Shown here in pieces: positions 31,935 to 39,158 of a stretch of 39,158 nucleotides of DNA (the stretch's first letter is position 1; the number at the start of each line of letters is the position of its first letter). A program made the translations under genes and the position numbers. The notes beneath the pieces are model-generated. The model was not told where the DNA came from. It worked only from the letters and a program-made list of their open reading frames with translations, and did not search any database. Source of the stretch: Candidatus Sulfotelmatobacter sp. (GTDB lineage: Bacteria; Acidobacteriota; Terriglobia; Terriglobales; Acidobacteriaceae); contig JASHOH010000245.1 of assembly GCA_030041215.1 (NCBI GenBank), forward strand, positions 1 to 39,158, given 5' to 3'.

Positions 31935-34214
31935 ATGGAAGTTCGGCGCCAAATCGAAGTCTCTGGAATTGTTCAGGGAGTTGGTTTCCGGCCCTACATT
32001 TATCGCCTTGCGACCGAACGCAAGCTTAAAGGAAACATCTGCAACACATCGGGCGGAGTGGTCATCGAGATACAAGGCCCGGCTGAGACCGTTCAGAACT
32101 TCGTTGAGACTGTCCCGAAGGAAGCGCCACCTCTGGCGCGAATCACGAATCTCGCAATACGAGAAATATCCTGTAACGGCGAGCAGACTTTTTCCATCAT
32201 TCACAGCCACGCCGGTGAAGAAGTTCACACCCTGATTTCGCCGGATGTGGCGATCTGCGCTGATTGCCTGCGCGAGATGTTTGACCCCTCCGATCGGCGC
32301 TATCTCTATCCTTTTATTAACTGCACGAATTGTGGGCCGCGGTTCACGATTGTGCGCGGCATTCCGTACGATCGGCCGAGCACCTCGATGGCTGTGTTTC
32401 CCATGTGTGCGGCGTGTCGGGCGGAGTATGAAGATCCTTTGAACCGCCGCTTCCATGCGCAGCCGAACGCGTGCTGGGATTGTGGGCCGCAGGTTGAGTT
32501 GTGGGACTCTGCGGGACGAAAAATCGATGTCGTGGATCCAGTCGCGGAAGCGGTGTGGCAGTTACAGGCGGGAAAGATTGTAGCAGTGAAAGGGCTGGGG
32601 GGATTTCATTTGGCCGCCGACGGGACGAATCGGGCGGCGGTTTCTTTGTTGCGGGAACGGAAGCGGCGCGTGGAAAAACCGTTTGCTGTGATGGTGCCGG
32701 ATTTGGCTGCGGCGCGGGAGATATGCGAGATCGACGCTGCAGCTGAAAAGGTAATGCAATCGGCGCAACGGCCGATCGTTTTGCTTTTGAAGAAAAATTC
32801 CGATCTTGTCGCTGACGAGGTTGCGCCATTTAACAGATATCTGGGAGTATTCCTGCCTTACACTCCGCTGCATTACCTGCTTTTCAACAGCGGCAAGTTC
32901 AAGGCCCTGGTGATGACGAGCGGAAATCTGAGCGAAGAGCCGATCGCAATTGATAATGCTGAGGCGGCAAAACGACTTCGCAGTCTCGCGGATTTTCTTC
33001 TGGTTCACAACCGAAAAATCCTGCTGCGGTGCGATGATTCGGTAGTTCGCGTGGTCAATGGAGTGACGCGCCACATGCGTCGCTCGCGCGGTTTTGTGCC
33101 AGTGCCCGTGTTTCTGAAAGACAAGCAGCCGGCGGTTCTGGCTGTCGGAGGCGAACTGAAAAATACGATTTGCCTGACCAAGGGTGAGCATGCGTTTTTG
33201 AGCCAGCACATTGGCGATCTCGAAAATTCCGAGGGCTACGGGTTTTTCGAGGAAGCCATTGAACATCTCGAGCGAATTCTGGAAATACAGCCGGAAACGA
33301 TTGCCTATGATCTGCACCCGGATTACTTCTCTACAAAGTGGGCGCTTGCGCAATCGGCAATTCGCGCGGTTGGTGTGCAGCATCATCATGCGCATATCGC
33401 GAGCTGCATGGCCGAGAACCATCTGGATGGTCCGGTCATTGGTTTTGCCCTGGACGGAACGGGCTACGGAACCGATGGGAAAATATGGGGCGGGGAAGTG
33501 CTGGTTGCCGATTACGCGGAGTTCGAACGTGCGGCCCACTTCGAGTATGTGCGGTTGCCCGGCGGCGAGGCGGCGATTCGTGAGCCGTGGCGCATGGCGG
33601 TGAGTTATCTTGCGCGGCATTTTGGAGACGATCTGTGGAATTTGGACATTCCCTTTGTCCGTAATCTGGATCGGCGAAAAACCGACGTGTTGCTACAGAT
33701 GATTAGAAAAGAAGTCAATTCGCCGCTGACCTCCAGTTGTGGGCGGCTTTTCGACGCGGTTGCAGCTCTCGCCTGTATTCGGCAGCAGGTGAATTACGAA
33801 GCGCAGGCTGCGGTTGAGTTGGAGATGGCGGTTGAGCCTTCGGATGCTTGCGGCAGTTATCCATTCGAGCTTGTTCTCGATGGCGATCAGTGGATCATCG
33901 GCACGCGGCCGTTGTTTTTCGCGTTAGTGGAGGATCTTGCGCGCGGGTCCAGCAAAGGCACAATCAGCGCGCGTTTTCACAATGGATTGATTGAGTGTTT
34001 TGCCGAAATCGCAAGTCTGCTTAGAAAAAAAACTCAGTTGAAGCAGATTTGTTTGAGTGGTGGAACCTTCCATAATGCTTACCTTTCGCAGGGGCTGGAA
34101 AAGCGGCTTGCGGAAGATGGTTTCGAAATTTTCACTCACCATGAAGTTCCTGCCGGAGATGGCGGTTTGAGCCTGGGGCAGGCGCTCGTGGCGGCGAATC
34201 GGGACAAAGGTTGA
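31935..34214 (+). CDS. hypF: Carbamoyltransferase HypF
   Basis: 759 residues with all four parts. Acylphosphatase domain (GIVQGVGFRPYIYRLA); zinc fingers (CADCLREMFDP, CTNCGPRFTI, CAACRAEYEDP, CWDCGP); YrdC-like domain (VAVKGLGGFHLAADGTN, EKPFAVMVPD); and a Kae1-like carbamoyltransferase domain (HHHAHIASCMAEN, GFALDGTGYGTDGKIWGGE, CLSGGTFHNAYL). It makes the carbamoyl group for HypE. It is the last gene of the operon, 5 bases after hypB. Confidence 0.95.
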   Translation: MEVRRQIEVSGIVQGVGFRPYIYRLATERKLKGNICNTSGGVVIEIQGPAETVQNFVETVPKEAPPLARITNLAIREISCNGEQTFSIIHSHAGEEVHTLISPDVAICADCLREMFDPSDRRYLYPFINCTNCGPRFTIVRGIPYDRPSTSMAVFPMCAACRAEYEDPLNRRFHAQPNACWDCGPQVELWDSAGRKIDVVDPVAEAVWQLQAGKIVAVKGLGGFHLAADGTNRAAVSLLRERKRRVEKPFAVMVPDLAAAREICEIDAAAEKVMQSAQRPIVLLLKKNSDLVADEVAPFNRYLGVFLPYTPLHYLLFNSGKFKALVMTSGNLSEEPIAIDNAEAAKRLRSLADFLLVHNRKILLRCDDSVVRVVNGVTRHMRRSRGFVPVPVFLKDKQPAVLAVGGELKNTICLTKGEHAFLSQHIGDLENSEGYGFFEEAIEHLERILEIQPETIAYDLHPDYFSTKWALAQSAIRAVGVQHHHAHIASCMAENHLDGPVIGFALDGTGYGTDGKIWGGEVLVADYAEFERAAHFEYVRLPGGEAAIREPWRMAVSYLARHFGDDLWNLDIPFVRNLDRRKTDVLLQMIRKEVNSPLTSSCGRLFDAVAALACIRQQVNYEAQAAVELEMAVEPSDACGSYPFELVLDGDQWIIGTRPLFFALVEDLARGSSKGTISARFHNGLIECFAEIASLLRKKTQLKQICLSGGTFHNAYLSQGLEKRLAEDGFEIFTHHEVPAGDGGLSLGQALVAANRDKG

Positions 34215-34322
34215 TGGAAATATGCTTCCTGCTTTGGGCGCGCCCTTTTCTGGTGCCAAAAGCAGGTTCCTCACCGAACCTTCGGATCGGTTCGGAATGA
34301 CATCTTTGAGAATGCTCGTGAC

Positions 34323-34416
34323 GCGGCGCTGAAGCGCCGCTCTTCCACGGTCGATTCGTGCCGAGTTGTAGCCACCTGCTCTTCTACGGTCGATTCGTGC
34401 CGAGTTGTAGCCACCT
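34323..34416. repeat. Stem-loop GCGGCGCT/AGCGCCGC and two tandem 39-bp repeats downstream of hypF
   Basis: A perfect 8-bp stem with a 2-base gap (34323-34340) runs into two head-to-tail 39-base units (34339-34377 and 34378-34416) that differ at one base. Another hairpin, CCGAACC/GGTTCGG, sits at 34274-34295. The 282-base space between hypF and the next gene holds nothing else recognised. Such clusters are typical intergenic repeats and may insulate convergent transcripts. Confidence 0.75.
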
Positions 34417-34496
34417 TTCGAAACTGCCGTTCGACTTCGCTCAGGGCGGGCTGCGCGTAGGCGCGCTTAGTTGTGGATGCTCAGTCTTTCATCTGG

Positions 34497-35171
34497 TCAG
34501 CCTGCGGTGGAGATTCCGGGTGAGAAGTTCTCACCGGCGGTGAGGCTGGCTGGGCCGATTTTGGGCGGAAGGGCCGATGGGCTCACCTCTGGCTGGGCGG
34601 CAGCTTTTGCTGCTTTCTGCGGCTGCGCTGGTTTGGCTTGTTCTTCTTTTTCCTGTTGGGCTTGTTTCTCCTGCTCTTCTTTTTCTTCCTGCTCGATTTT
34701 TGCCAGGGCGGCGGCGCGCTCCGTTTCATACGGGAACGGCTCATCCTGCGGGTGTTTTCGGGCTTGTTCTTTCCAATCGCTTTCGTCCCACGGGGTATAA
34801 CCGATCGGGCATTCGCGGAGCTGGCTCGGGTGGGTTACGACTTCTTCCGCCATCTTCGGCCGGAAGTTGGTGCGGGCGAGGTTGCAGCTGGCGAGTTGCA
34901 GGCCGTAGAGGACGGTGCCGGCGGCCTTGCGATCCATGGCCCCGGTGAGGACCATGCGCAGGACCTCCATGATCGAGACCTGGATAGCATTGGCGTCCTC
35001 GAGCGGCGGGAACTCAACCACTTGGGCGCGGCGTTGGCGATCGAGCTGGACCCGGAGGTACTCCTGATGGTGGCGTTCGTGGAAGTAGCAGCGGGTTTTG
35101 CGGCGAAGGGCGGGTGAGTCGCATTGGACTCCGTTGACTTTTACGTGTTGACATCGTGGTGGCATTGACAT
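34497..35171 (-). CDS. Acidobacterial Cys/His-motif protein with charged C-terminal coiled coil
   Basis: 224 residues. The N-terminus has a compact Cys/His pattern: MPPRCQHVKVNGVQCDSPAL then RCYFHERHH, which looks like a small zinc-binding knuckle (Cys-x8-9-Cys ... Cys-x2-His). The middle is helical, and residues about 155-200 are Glu/Lys/Gln/Ala repeats forming a likely coiled coil, followed by a Pro/Ser tail. From memory, similar proteins are common and often multicopy in soil Acidobacteriota, with no known function. No operon partner. ATG of MPPRC, 6 bases in, is an alternative start. Confidence 0.65.
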   Translation of the reverse strand: MSMPPRCQHVKVNGVQCDSPALRRKTRCYFHERHHQEYLRVQLDRQRRAQVVEFPPLEDANAIQVSIMEVLRMVLTGAMDRKAAGTVLYGLQLASCNLARTNFRPKMAEEVVTHPSQLRECPIGYTPWDESDWKEQARKHPQDEPFPYETERAAALAKIEQEEKEEQEKQAQQEKEEQAKPAQPQKAAKAAAQPEVSPSALPPKIGPASLTAGENFSPGISTAG

Positions 35172-35297
35172 GGGATTGGACGCTCCTACCCCCTTGCCTG
35201 CGATCTAATGGAATCAGCAGGTTGCGGGGAAAATACGGGTTTGATCTAAGGAAATCAGTGGGTTAGAGGGAAAATCTTGATGGGAAAGGAGTTGGGT

Positions 35298-35786
35298 TCA
35301 TAAGAAGCTGAAATCCTCGGCCCTCTTGTGAAAGCGGCATCTGATATCTACGGTGCCACGCAGACTGACAAAAAGTGGAGCCCCGATTTTAACGTATCTC
35401 GATGCGGCCATAGCAGTCTCCCTCAGCGGCTCGACTTCCGTCATGAGCTCGCTCAGTAAGCGGGCAGCGGGTTCCGAACTCAGGCCAAGTTCGACGAGAT
35501 CGTTTGCAACTGCGTGCGGCGATTCACCATCAAGGTTGTCCCATATATAGGTCCAAACAGAGAGAGAATCGGACAGTTCTGTCGGGTTGGAGAGGCCATG
35601 CTGTTCGGCCTCAAATGCAGCGAGTTCTGACGGGTTGCAAGCAGGATAGGTCCGCGCAATCTCGTGTATCACACTACGCAACACACCAAGCGGAACTTTG
35701 GTCAGCTTCTGTAGATCACCCTTGAGCTCTTCTTTGGAAGAATTCGACCAGCCCTTCACCTTTTTGCCTAACTCCGTTTGCGGCAT
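35298..35786 (-). CDS. Uncharacterised 162-residue helical protein
   Basis: Family not recognised. ATG 35786 is chosen because GGAGGT stands 8 bases upstream; the frame stays open further (to 35903) without another such site. The protein begins MPQTELGKKVKGWSNSSKEE and is mostly helical and acidic in the middle (SVWTYIWDNLDGESPHAVANDLVELGL). It has no signal or membrane helix. The C-terminal segment GAPLFVSLRGTVDIRCRFHKR looks like a beta hairpin. It stands alone, so context gives no role. Confidence 0.6.
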   Translation of the reverse strand: MPQTELGKKVKGWSNSSKEELKGDLQKLTKVPLGVLRSVIHEIARTYPACNPSELAAFEAEQHGLSNPTELSDSLSVWTYIWDNLDGESPHAVANDLVELGLSSEPAARLLSELMTEVEPLRETAMAASRYVKIGAPLFVSLRGTVDIRCRFHKRAEDFSFL

Positions 35787-36013
35787 GTAGAACGACCTCC
35801 GTGGGCAGTATAAATCAACTCGGGAAAACAGATAGTCTCCTCCGCTTTTGTCCGCGAAGGCGAGGCAGATTGGGAACGTGGGTTGAGGGTGCCGTACTCT
35901 CATTACCCATCGCTGTGTGGCCGGGAGCGCAAGCTGTGCAGTCGTAAACTCACAAATGCGGTTGGTGCTTACGAGAGAATCCTAAGCTTCCAACGATGCA
36001 TCTCTTGCGGGTG

Positions 36014-36709
36014 ATGCGAAGCGCAGGGATGATCGGCGGGCTTGGGCCCGAATCCACCATCGACTACTACCGATCTATCATTGCGCGCGTTCGCGCCCGT
36101 AATCCGGGCGCGGGATATCCCCATGTGATCATAAACAGCCTTGATGTCGATAAAGCCATCGCCATGCTTGATGCTGGGCGGCTGGGCGACCTGGCCGATT
36201 ATATTGTTGCGGGCGTGGAGTCGCTGGTACGCGCGGGCGCTGAGTTTGGTTTTATCGCGGCGAACACGCCGCACCTCGTATTCGGCGAGGTTCAGCGCCG
36301 TTCGGCAATTCCTCTTCTCAGCATTGTGCGGGCCACCTGCGATTATGCAAAGGCGCTCGGCGTGAAGAAGATCGGGCTGTTTGGGACGGGATTTACCATG
36401 CGGGCAAGCTTCTACCCGGAGGAGTTCGAGCGGGCCGGGATCGCCATGGTGCGACCAAAAGATTCAGAGCGGGAATTCATCCATAGGAAGTACATTGACG
36501 AACTGCTGAAGAATCGATTTCTACCGGAAACCAAGCGGCAGATTCTGGGCATAGCGCAGCGGATGAAAACGGAGGACCACATCGAAGCGATGGTCCTCGC
36601 AGGCACGGAGCTGCCGCTGCTGTTACGGGACTCCGGCAGCGCTGACCTGCAATTTCTCGATACAACTGTGATTCACGTGGAAGCCATCGTTAACGAGCTG
36701 CTGGGTTGA
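36014..36709 (+). CDS. Aspartate/glutamate racemase family protein without the two catalytic cysteines
   Basis: About 231 residues with the family frame: MIGGLGPESTIDYY at the N-terminus, IGLFGTGFTM in the middle and LDTTVIHVEAIVNELL at the end. Active members read CNT-x-H and GCTE. Here the two places are AANTPH (Ala83 for Cys) and LAGTELPLL (Gly197 for Cys). It therefore probably does not racemise by the two-base cysteine mechanism. It may be a lyase, an isomerase of another kind, or a binding protein. ATG 35996 is an alternative start adding six residues. It stands alone. Confidence 0.75.
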   Translation: MRSAGMIGGLGPESTIDYYRSIIARVRARNPGAGYPHVIINSLDVDKAIAMLDAGRLGDLADYIVAGVESLVRAGAEFGFIAANTPHLVFGEVQRRSAIPLLSIVRATCDYAKALGVKKIGLFGTGFTMRASFYPEEFERAGIAMVRPKDSEREFIHRKYIDELLKNRFLPETKRQILGIAQRMKTEDHIEAMVLAGTELPLLLRDSGSADLQFLDTTVIHVEAIVNELLG

Positions 36710-37033
36710 GCGGGAGTTGTATCGCCTCCGTCCAGATAGCTCTTCTTCTTTCGTCCACACCCGAGATACGCGGAGCGACGGTCCTCCTACAATACTGGCC
36801 TTTCCAGGGGAGATTCCTCGCCCCGCGGCTTCGCCGCCCCCGGGCTGAAGCGGGGGGTCTACCTGAGCGCGGGGCTTCGGAATGACGCCCTCAATTATTG
36901 GGATCTCAAACTAAGCCACTACTGAATGCGGGAACCCTTGCGCAAGATCGAAATGGAGAAAAAAGAAAGCGGCGTTCCGTTAACCTCAGGAACGCCGCCG
37001 GACCGCAACTCGGACTAAGAAGCCCGATTTCGA
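36710..37033. other. 324-base gene-free space between convergent genes
   Basis: Contains a GC-rich repeat-like patch (about 36813-36870: GCGGC-TTC-GCCGC hairpin, then CCCGGGCTGAAGCGGGGGG) and the terminator at 36969-36998. No reading frame in it is protein-like. Confidence 0.5.
36969..36998 (-). terminator. Intrinsic terminator of the minus-strand membrane protein gene
   Basis: A perfect 10-bp stem, GCGGCGTTCC/GGAACGCCGC, with a 10-base loop. On the minus strand it is followed by TTTCTTTTTTC, the textbook arrangement, 36 bases past the stop of the gene ending at 37034. Confidence 0.8.
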
Positions 37034-37765
37034 TTACGCTCCCGCGCGGGCACTGTGCGCCAAAGGCGCCGGCTGTAAAGCCTGCGCGTTATGGGCAAAG
37101 TACAAGCGGTAGGAGCGATAGATTCCATACATGACAGGAAAGACCACGAGAGCTGCTTGCCAGCCGAGGTGACGGCTTGCCAGGTTGACCATGGAGGTCA
37201 GCCCAGCACTTAATACGTAGTAAGGGAATGACAGTTGAGCAATACTCGTCCAGATGCGCCGCAAGGCGGCGCCTTCGGCGAGCTTGATGATGCCCGCTAC
37301 AGGAGCGGTTTGCCCAAGGAAGAACGCAGCCGTGGTCGATGCGAGCATGAGCGGTTCAGATGCCCACGCTGTGCTTCCCAGCCAATGTGCATTCCAGATC
37401 AGATTGGCGATGCTGGTGGCGAAGGCCATCATGCTGACGTTAAACAGCATCTGGTCGGGCCTGAATTTGCTGCCCGGTTTCGGCCAGCACTGCACCGCGG
37501 TTGAGACGCAGGCGATCGCTACGGCTTCGATGGCGCTGAGATTTACGACGGCGAGCAAGAGGAACGGCAGGTTGACTGACATGTTGCCGTCGATGCCCGG
37601 CAGTTTGACCTTCATGCGCGACGTCACTGCAGCCAAGGCCAGAACAGCGAGTGCATAGGAAACGTGCAGCGTGTGGCTTGTCCATCCTGCATAGGCTGTG
37701 CCGAAGCCCGCGGCAAAAACCATCATTGCGATGAATGCTTTGGTTAGCTGTGTATTTGGTTTCAT
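37034..37765 (-). CDS. Polytopic membrane protein, stand-alone MASE-like sensor module
   Basis: 243 residues, about seven hydrophobic spans (roughly 9-27, 32-49, 66-88, 107-125, 138-158, 172-192, 200-218). The block MKVKLPGIDGNMSVNLPFLLLAVVNLSAIEA recalls the membrane domain found in front of GGDEF or HD-GYP enzymes in Acidobacteriota, but no catalytic domain follows. The function is unknown. The start follows AGGAGGAG-type sequence on the minus strand. It has its own terminator and lies 31 bases after the subtilase gene, with which it may be co-transcribed. Confidence 0.6.
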   Translation of the reverse strand: MKPNTQLTKAFIAMMVFAAGFGTAYAGWTSHTLHVSYALAVLALAAVTSRMKVKLPGIDGNMSVNLPFLLLAVVNLSAIEAVAIACVSTAVQCWPKPGSKFRPDQMLFNVSMMAFATSIANLIWNAHWLGSTAWASEPLMLASTTAAFFLGQTAPVAGIIKLAEGAALRRIWTSIAQLSFPYYVLSAGLTSMVNLASRHLGWQAALVVFPVMYGIYRSYRLYFAHNAQALQPAPLAHSARAGA

Positions 37766-37796
37766 GGTCTCCTCCTTTCTGTGCCCTTATACGCAG

Positions 37797-39158
37797 CTAT
37801 TGTTCGTCGTCTCCGGCATCGTTGAACGCGGCGTCAGCGTTACCCACGGATGCGCCCCAGATCACGCTGGTCGCTTGCGTGGTCGAGGTGCCGGTGCTCG
37901 AGCCCCAAATCACGCTGAAGGCTTCGAGCAGGTTGTCATTCCACGGCAGCGAAGAGCCCCAAATCACCGAAGTGCCGCTTACCGTGGCTGAACCCCAAAC
38001 CACCGAGGTTCCCCACACCACCGAGGAGCCCCAAACGACCGAAGTCGAGGCTACGCTGGAGTTGCCGTAGACCAGAGAAACAACTCCGGTTGACGGGTTA
38101 TATGCCAGTGACGGAGATAATGCCGTGCCGACGGTCGCGGGAGCGAGATCCGTGTTGGTGACAGCCGAAGCCATGTTGAGCTGGCCCGAACCTACCGAAA
38201 GAAGGTCGTAGAAACTAGTGAAGTTCGTTTCGAGGTGGGGAACCCAGGCCACGCTGGAAGTCAGAGGTACTTTGGTGGAGGTCTTCATCAAGCGAGCTTT
38301 CACCTGGTCAGGTGTCAGGGCGCTTTCCTGGAGCAACAGGGCCGCGGCGCCTGCGACTACGGGAGTTGCCATGCTGGTGCCGCTCAGCGTGAAGTAATCG
38401 TTATTGCCGTCGTTTCCGGTGACCAATTCGGCTGGATAATCGGCTTCCAGGGTTGCGCCGGGAGCGGCAAGCGAGACGATGTCATTGCCAGGAGCAACCA
38501 TGTCCGGCTTGACCACGAGATCATACGTGGTGGGTCCCTTCGAACTGTAGCTGGCCAGGGTTTCGGTTGAAACCGTCGACTCGCCGTTGCTCTTCATGGC
38601 GCCGACGGTGATCACATAAGGATCGTTGCCGGGAGCGGTGACGGTTCCATAGCCATTGCTGCCATCCACGCTCAAACGGCCGTAGTTGCCGGCTGCCACA
38701 ACCACTACGATGCCGGCCTTCCAGGCTGATTCGACGGCCTGGCAGAGAGGGTCTTGTGTGTAGCTCTCGCCGATGCCACGCCCAAGCGAGAGGTTGATTA
38801 CGCGAATGTTGTAGGTGTTCTGCAGCGCGATGGCTTGCTCAATAGCGGCGATGACGGTGCTATCGGTGCCGGCGCCGTTCTCGTCGAGCGCGCGCAGATC
38901 GATGAGAGTTACGTTGGGGGCAACGCCAATGTAGTTTCCGCTCGAGAGATATCCGTTTCCACCGACGATGCCGGCAACGTGCGTGCCATGACCGTACAGG
39001 TCATACTGGGCACCGCTGCTGTTGCTGGTCGGAGTACCGGTGAAGTCCTGATGGTAGACAACGCGCGACGTGGTTTCGGCGGAGTTCCAGAGATCTGGAT
39101 GACTGTCATTGATGCCGCTGTCGATGACCGCTACACCAACCCCCGTCCCGTTGTAGCC
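37797..39158 (-). CDS. Secreted S8 subtilisin-like serine protease, 5' truncated, with SV(V/I)WG tail
   Basis: The frame is open to the window's right edge, so the signal and propeptide are missing; 453 codons are visible. The catalytic triad is complete: Asp in VAVIDSGIN, His in YGHGTHVAGIVGG, Ser in LSGTSMATPVVAGAAALLL, with the oxyanion Asn in VVVAAGN. After the catalytic domain comes a short linker and a tail with six SVVWG/SVIWG units in about 70 residues, ending in an acidic DAGDDEQ. Such WG-repeat tails are a hallmark of Acidobacteriota secreted subtilases (from memory), with no assigned role. Confidence 0.9.
   Translation of the reverse strand, partial: GYNGTGVGVAVIDSGINDSHPDLWNSAETTSRVVYHQDFTGTPTSNSSGAQYDLYGHGTHVAGIVGGNGYLSSGNYIGVAPNVTLIDLRALDENGAGTDSTVIAAIEQAIALQNTYNIRVINLSLGRGIGESYTQDPLCQAVESAWKAGIVVVVAAGNYGRLSVDGSNGYGTVTAPGNDPYVITVGAMKSNGESTVSTETLASYSSKGPTTYDLVVKPDMVAPGNDIVSLAAPGATLEADYPAELVTGNDGNNDYFTLSGTSMATPVVAGAAALLLQESALTPDQVKARLMKTSTKVPLTSSVAWVPHLETNFTSFYDLLSVGSGQLNMASAVTNTDLAPATVGTALSPSLAYNPSTGVVSLVYGNSSVASTSVVWGSSVVWGTSVVWGSATVSGTSVIWGSSLPWNDNLLEAFSVIWGSSTGTSTTQATSVIWGASVGNADAAFNDAGDDEQ

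Noticed and set aside
32562-33620. 352-codon minus-strand frame opposite hypF
   Set aside because: Antisense to the strongly conserved YrdC and Kae1-like domains of HypF; the long open frame comes from codon composition.
28304-34214. NiFe-hydrogenase structural subunits near the hyp genes
   Set aside because: Searched for large-subunit RxCGxC/DPCxxC and small-subunit cysteine patterns in the neighbouring frames; none seen, so the hydrogenase must be elsewhere.

Overview
The window looks like chromosomal DNA of an Acidobacteriota bacterium, probably of the Terriglobia/Koribacter type. The evidence is a moderately high G+C content, a secreted S8 protease ending in SV(V/I)WG repeats, a small protein opening with an MPPRCQH-type Cys/His motif, and many short GC-rich palindromes between genes. 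This placement rests on pattern recognition, not on a phylogenetic marker. No rRNA, tRNA, CRISPR array or transposase was seen.

Layout. (1) 1-6158, plus strand: the end of a malic enzyme, a PLP aminotransferase, then an operon with a CoA-transferase and a 2-oxoacid:ferredoxin oxidoreductase (ferredoxin, alpha, and a fused beta-gamma subunit). Together these suit oxidation of amino-acid-derived 2-oxoacids to acyl-CoA, with electrons leaving on ferredoxin. (2) 6602-12826, plus strand: a monohaem cytochrome c, a HybA-like four-cluster ferredoxin protein, a HybB/NrfD-family membrane protein, a sensor kinase with two haem-c motifs in its periplasmic loop, an NtrC-type sigma-54 regulator and an archaemetzincin. 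All but the cytochrome overlap or abut. (3) 13090-20336: a membrane-anchored GcvH-like protein, CheY and CheX, and a minus-strand flagellar/chemotaxis run (flgF, flgG, flgA, a flgH-cheB chimera, cheR, HDOD, and an unlisted 40-residue ORF). (4) 21300-28161: a JAMM protease with a CysM-type cysteine synthase, an unknown protein, and a complete branched-chain amino acid type ABC transporter. (5) 28304-34214: the full NiFe-hydrogenase maturation set, hypC divergent from hypDEABF. (6) 34497-39158: two uncharacterised proteins, an Asp/Glu racemase-like protein without catalytic cysteines, a membrane protein, and a 5'-truncated subtilase.

How it fits together. Perfect or near-perfect TGTGA-N6-TCACA palindromes (CRP/FNR superfamily type) lie upstream of the CoA-transferase/oxidoreductase operon, upstream of the cytochrome c, and twice in the hypC-hypD intergenic region. 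In the last case each site lies exactly 46 nt from its own start codon. This suggests one regulator links 2-oxoacid oxidation, cytochrome c and hydrogenase maturation. The hydrogenase structural subunits are not in the window.

The strongest oddities are the in-frame FlgH-CheB fusion (real deletion or assembly join), the haem-c sensor kinase beside a HybA/HybB pair lacking a catalytic subunit, the symmetric hyp operators, and the hidden small ORF at 15295-15417.
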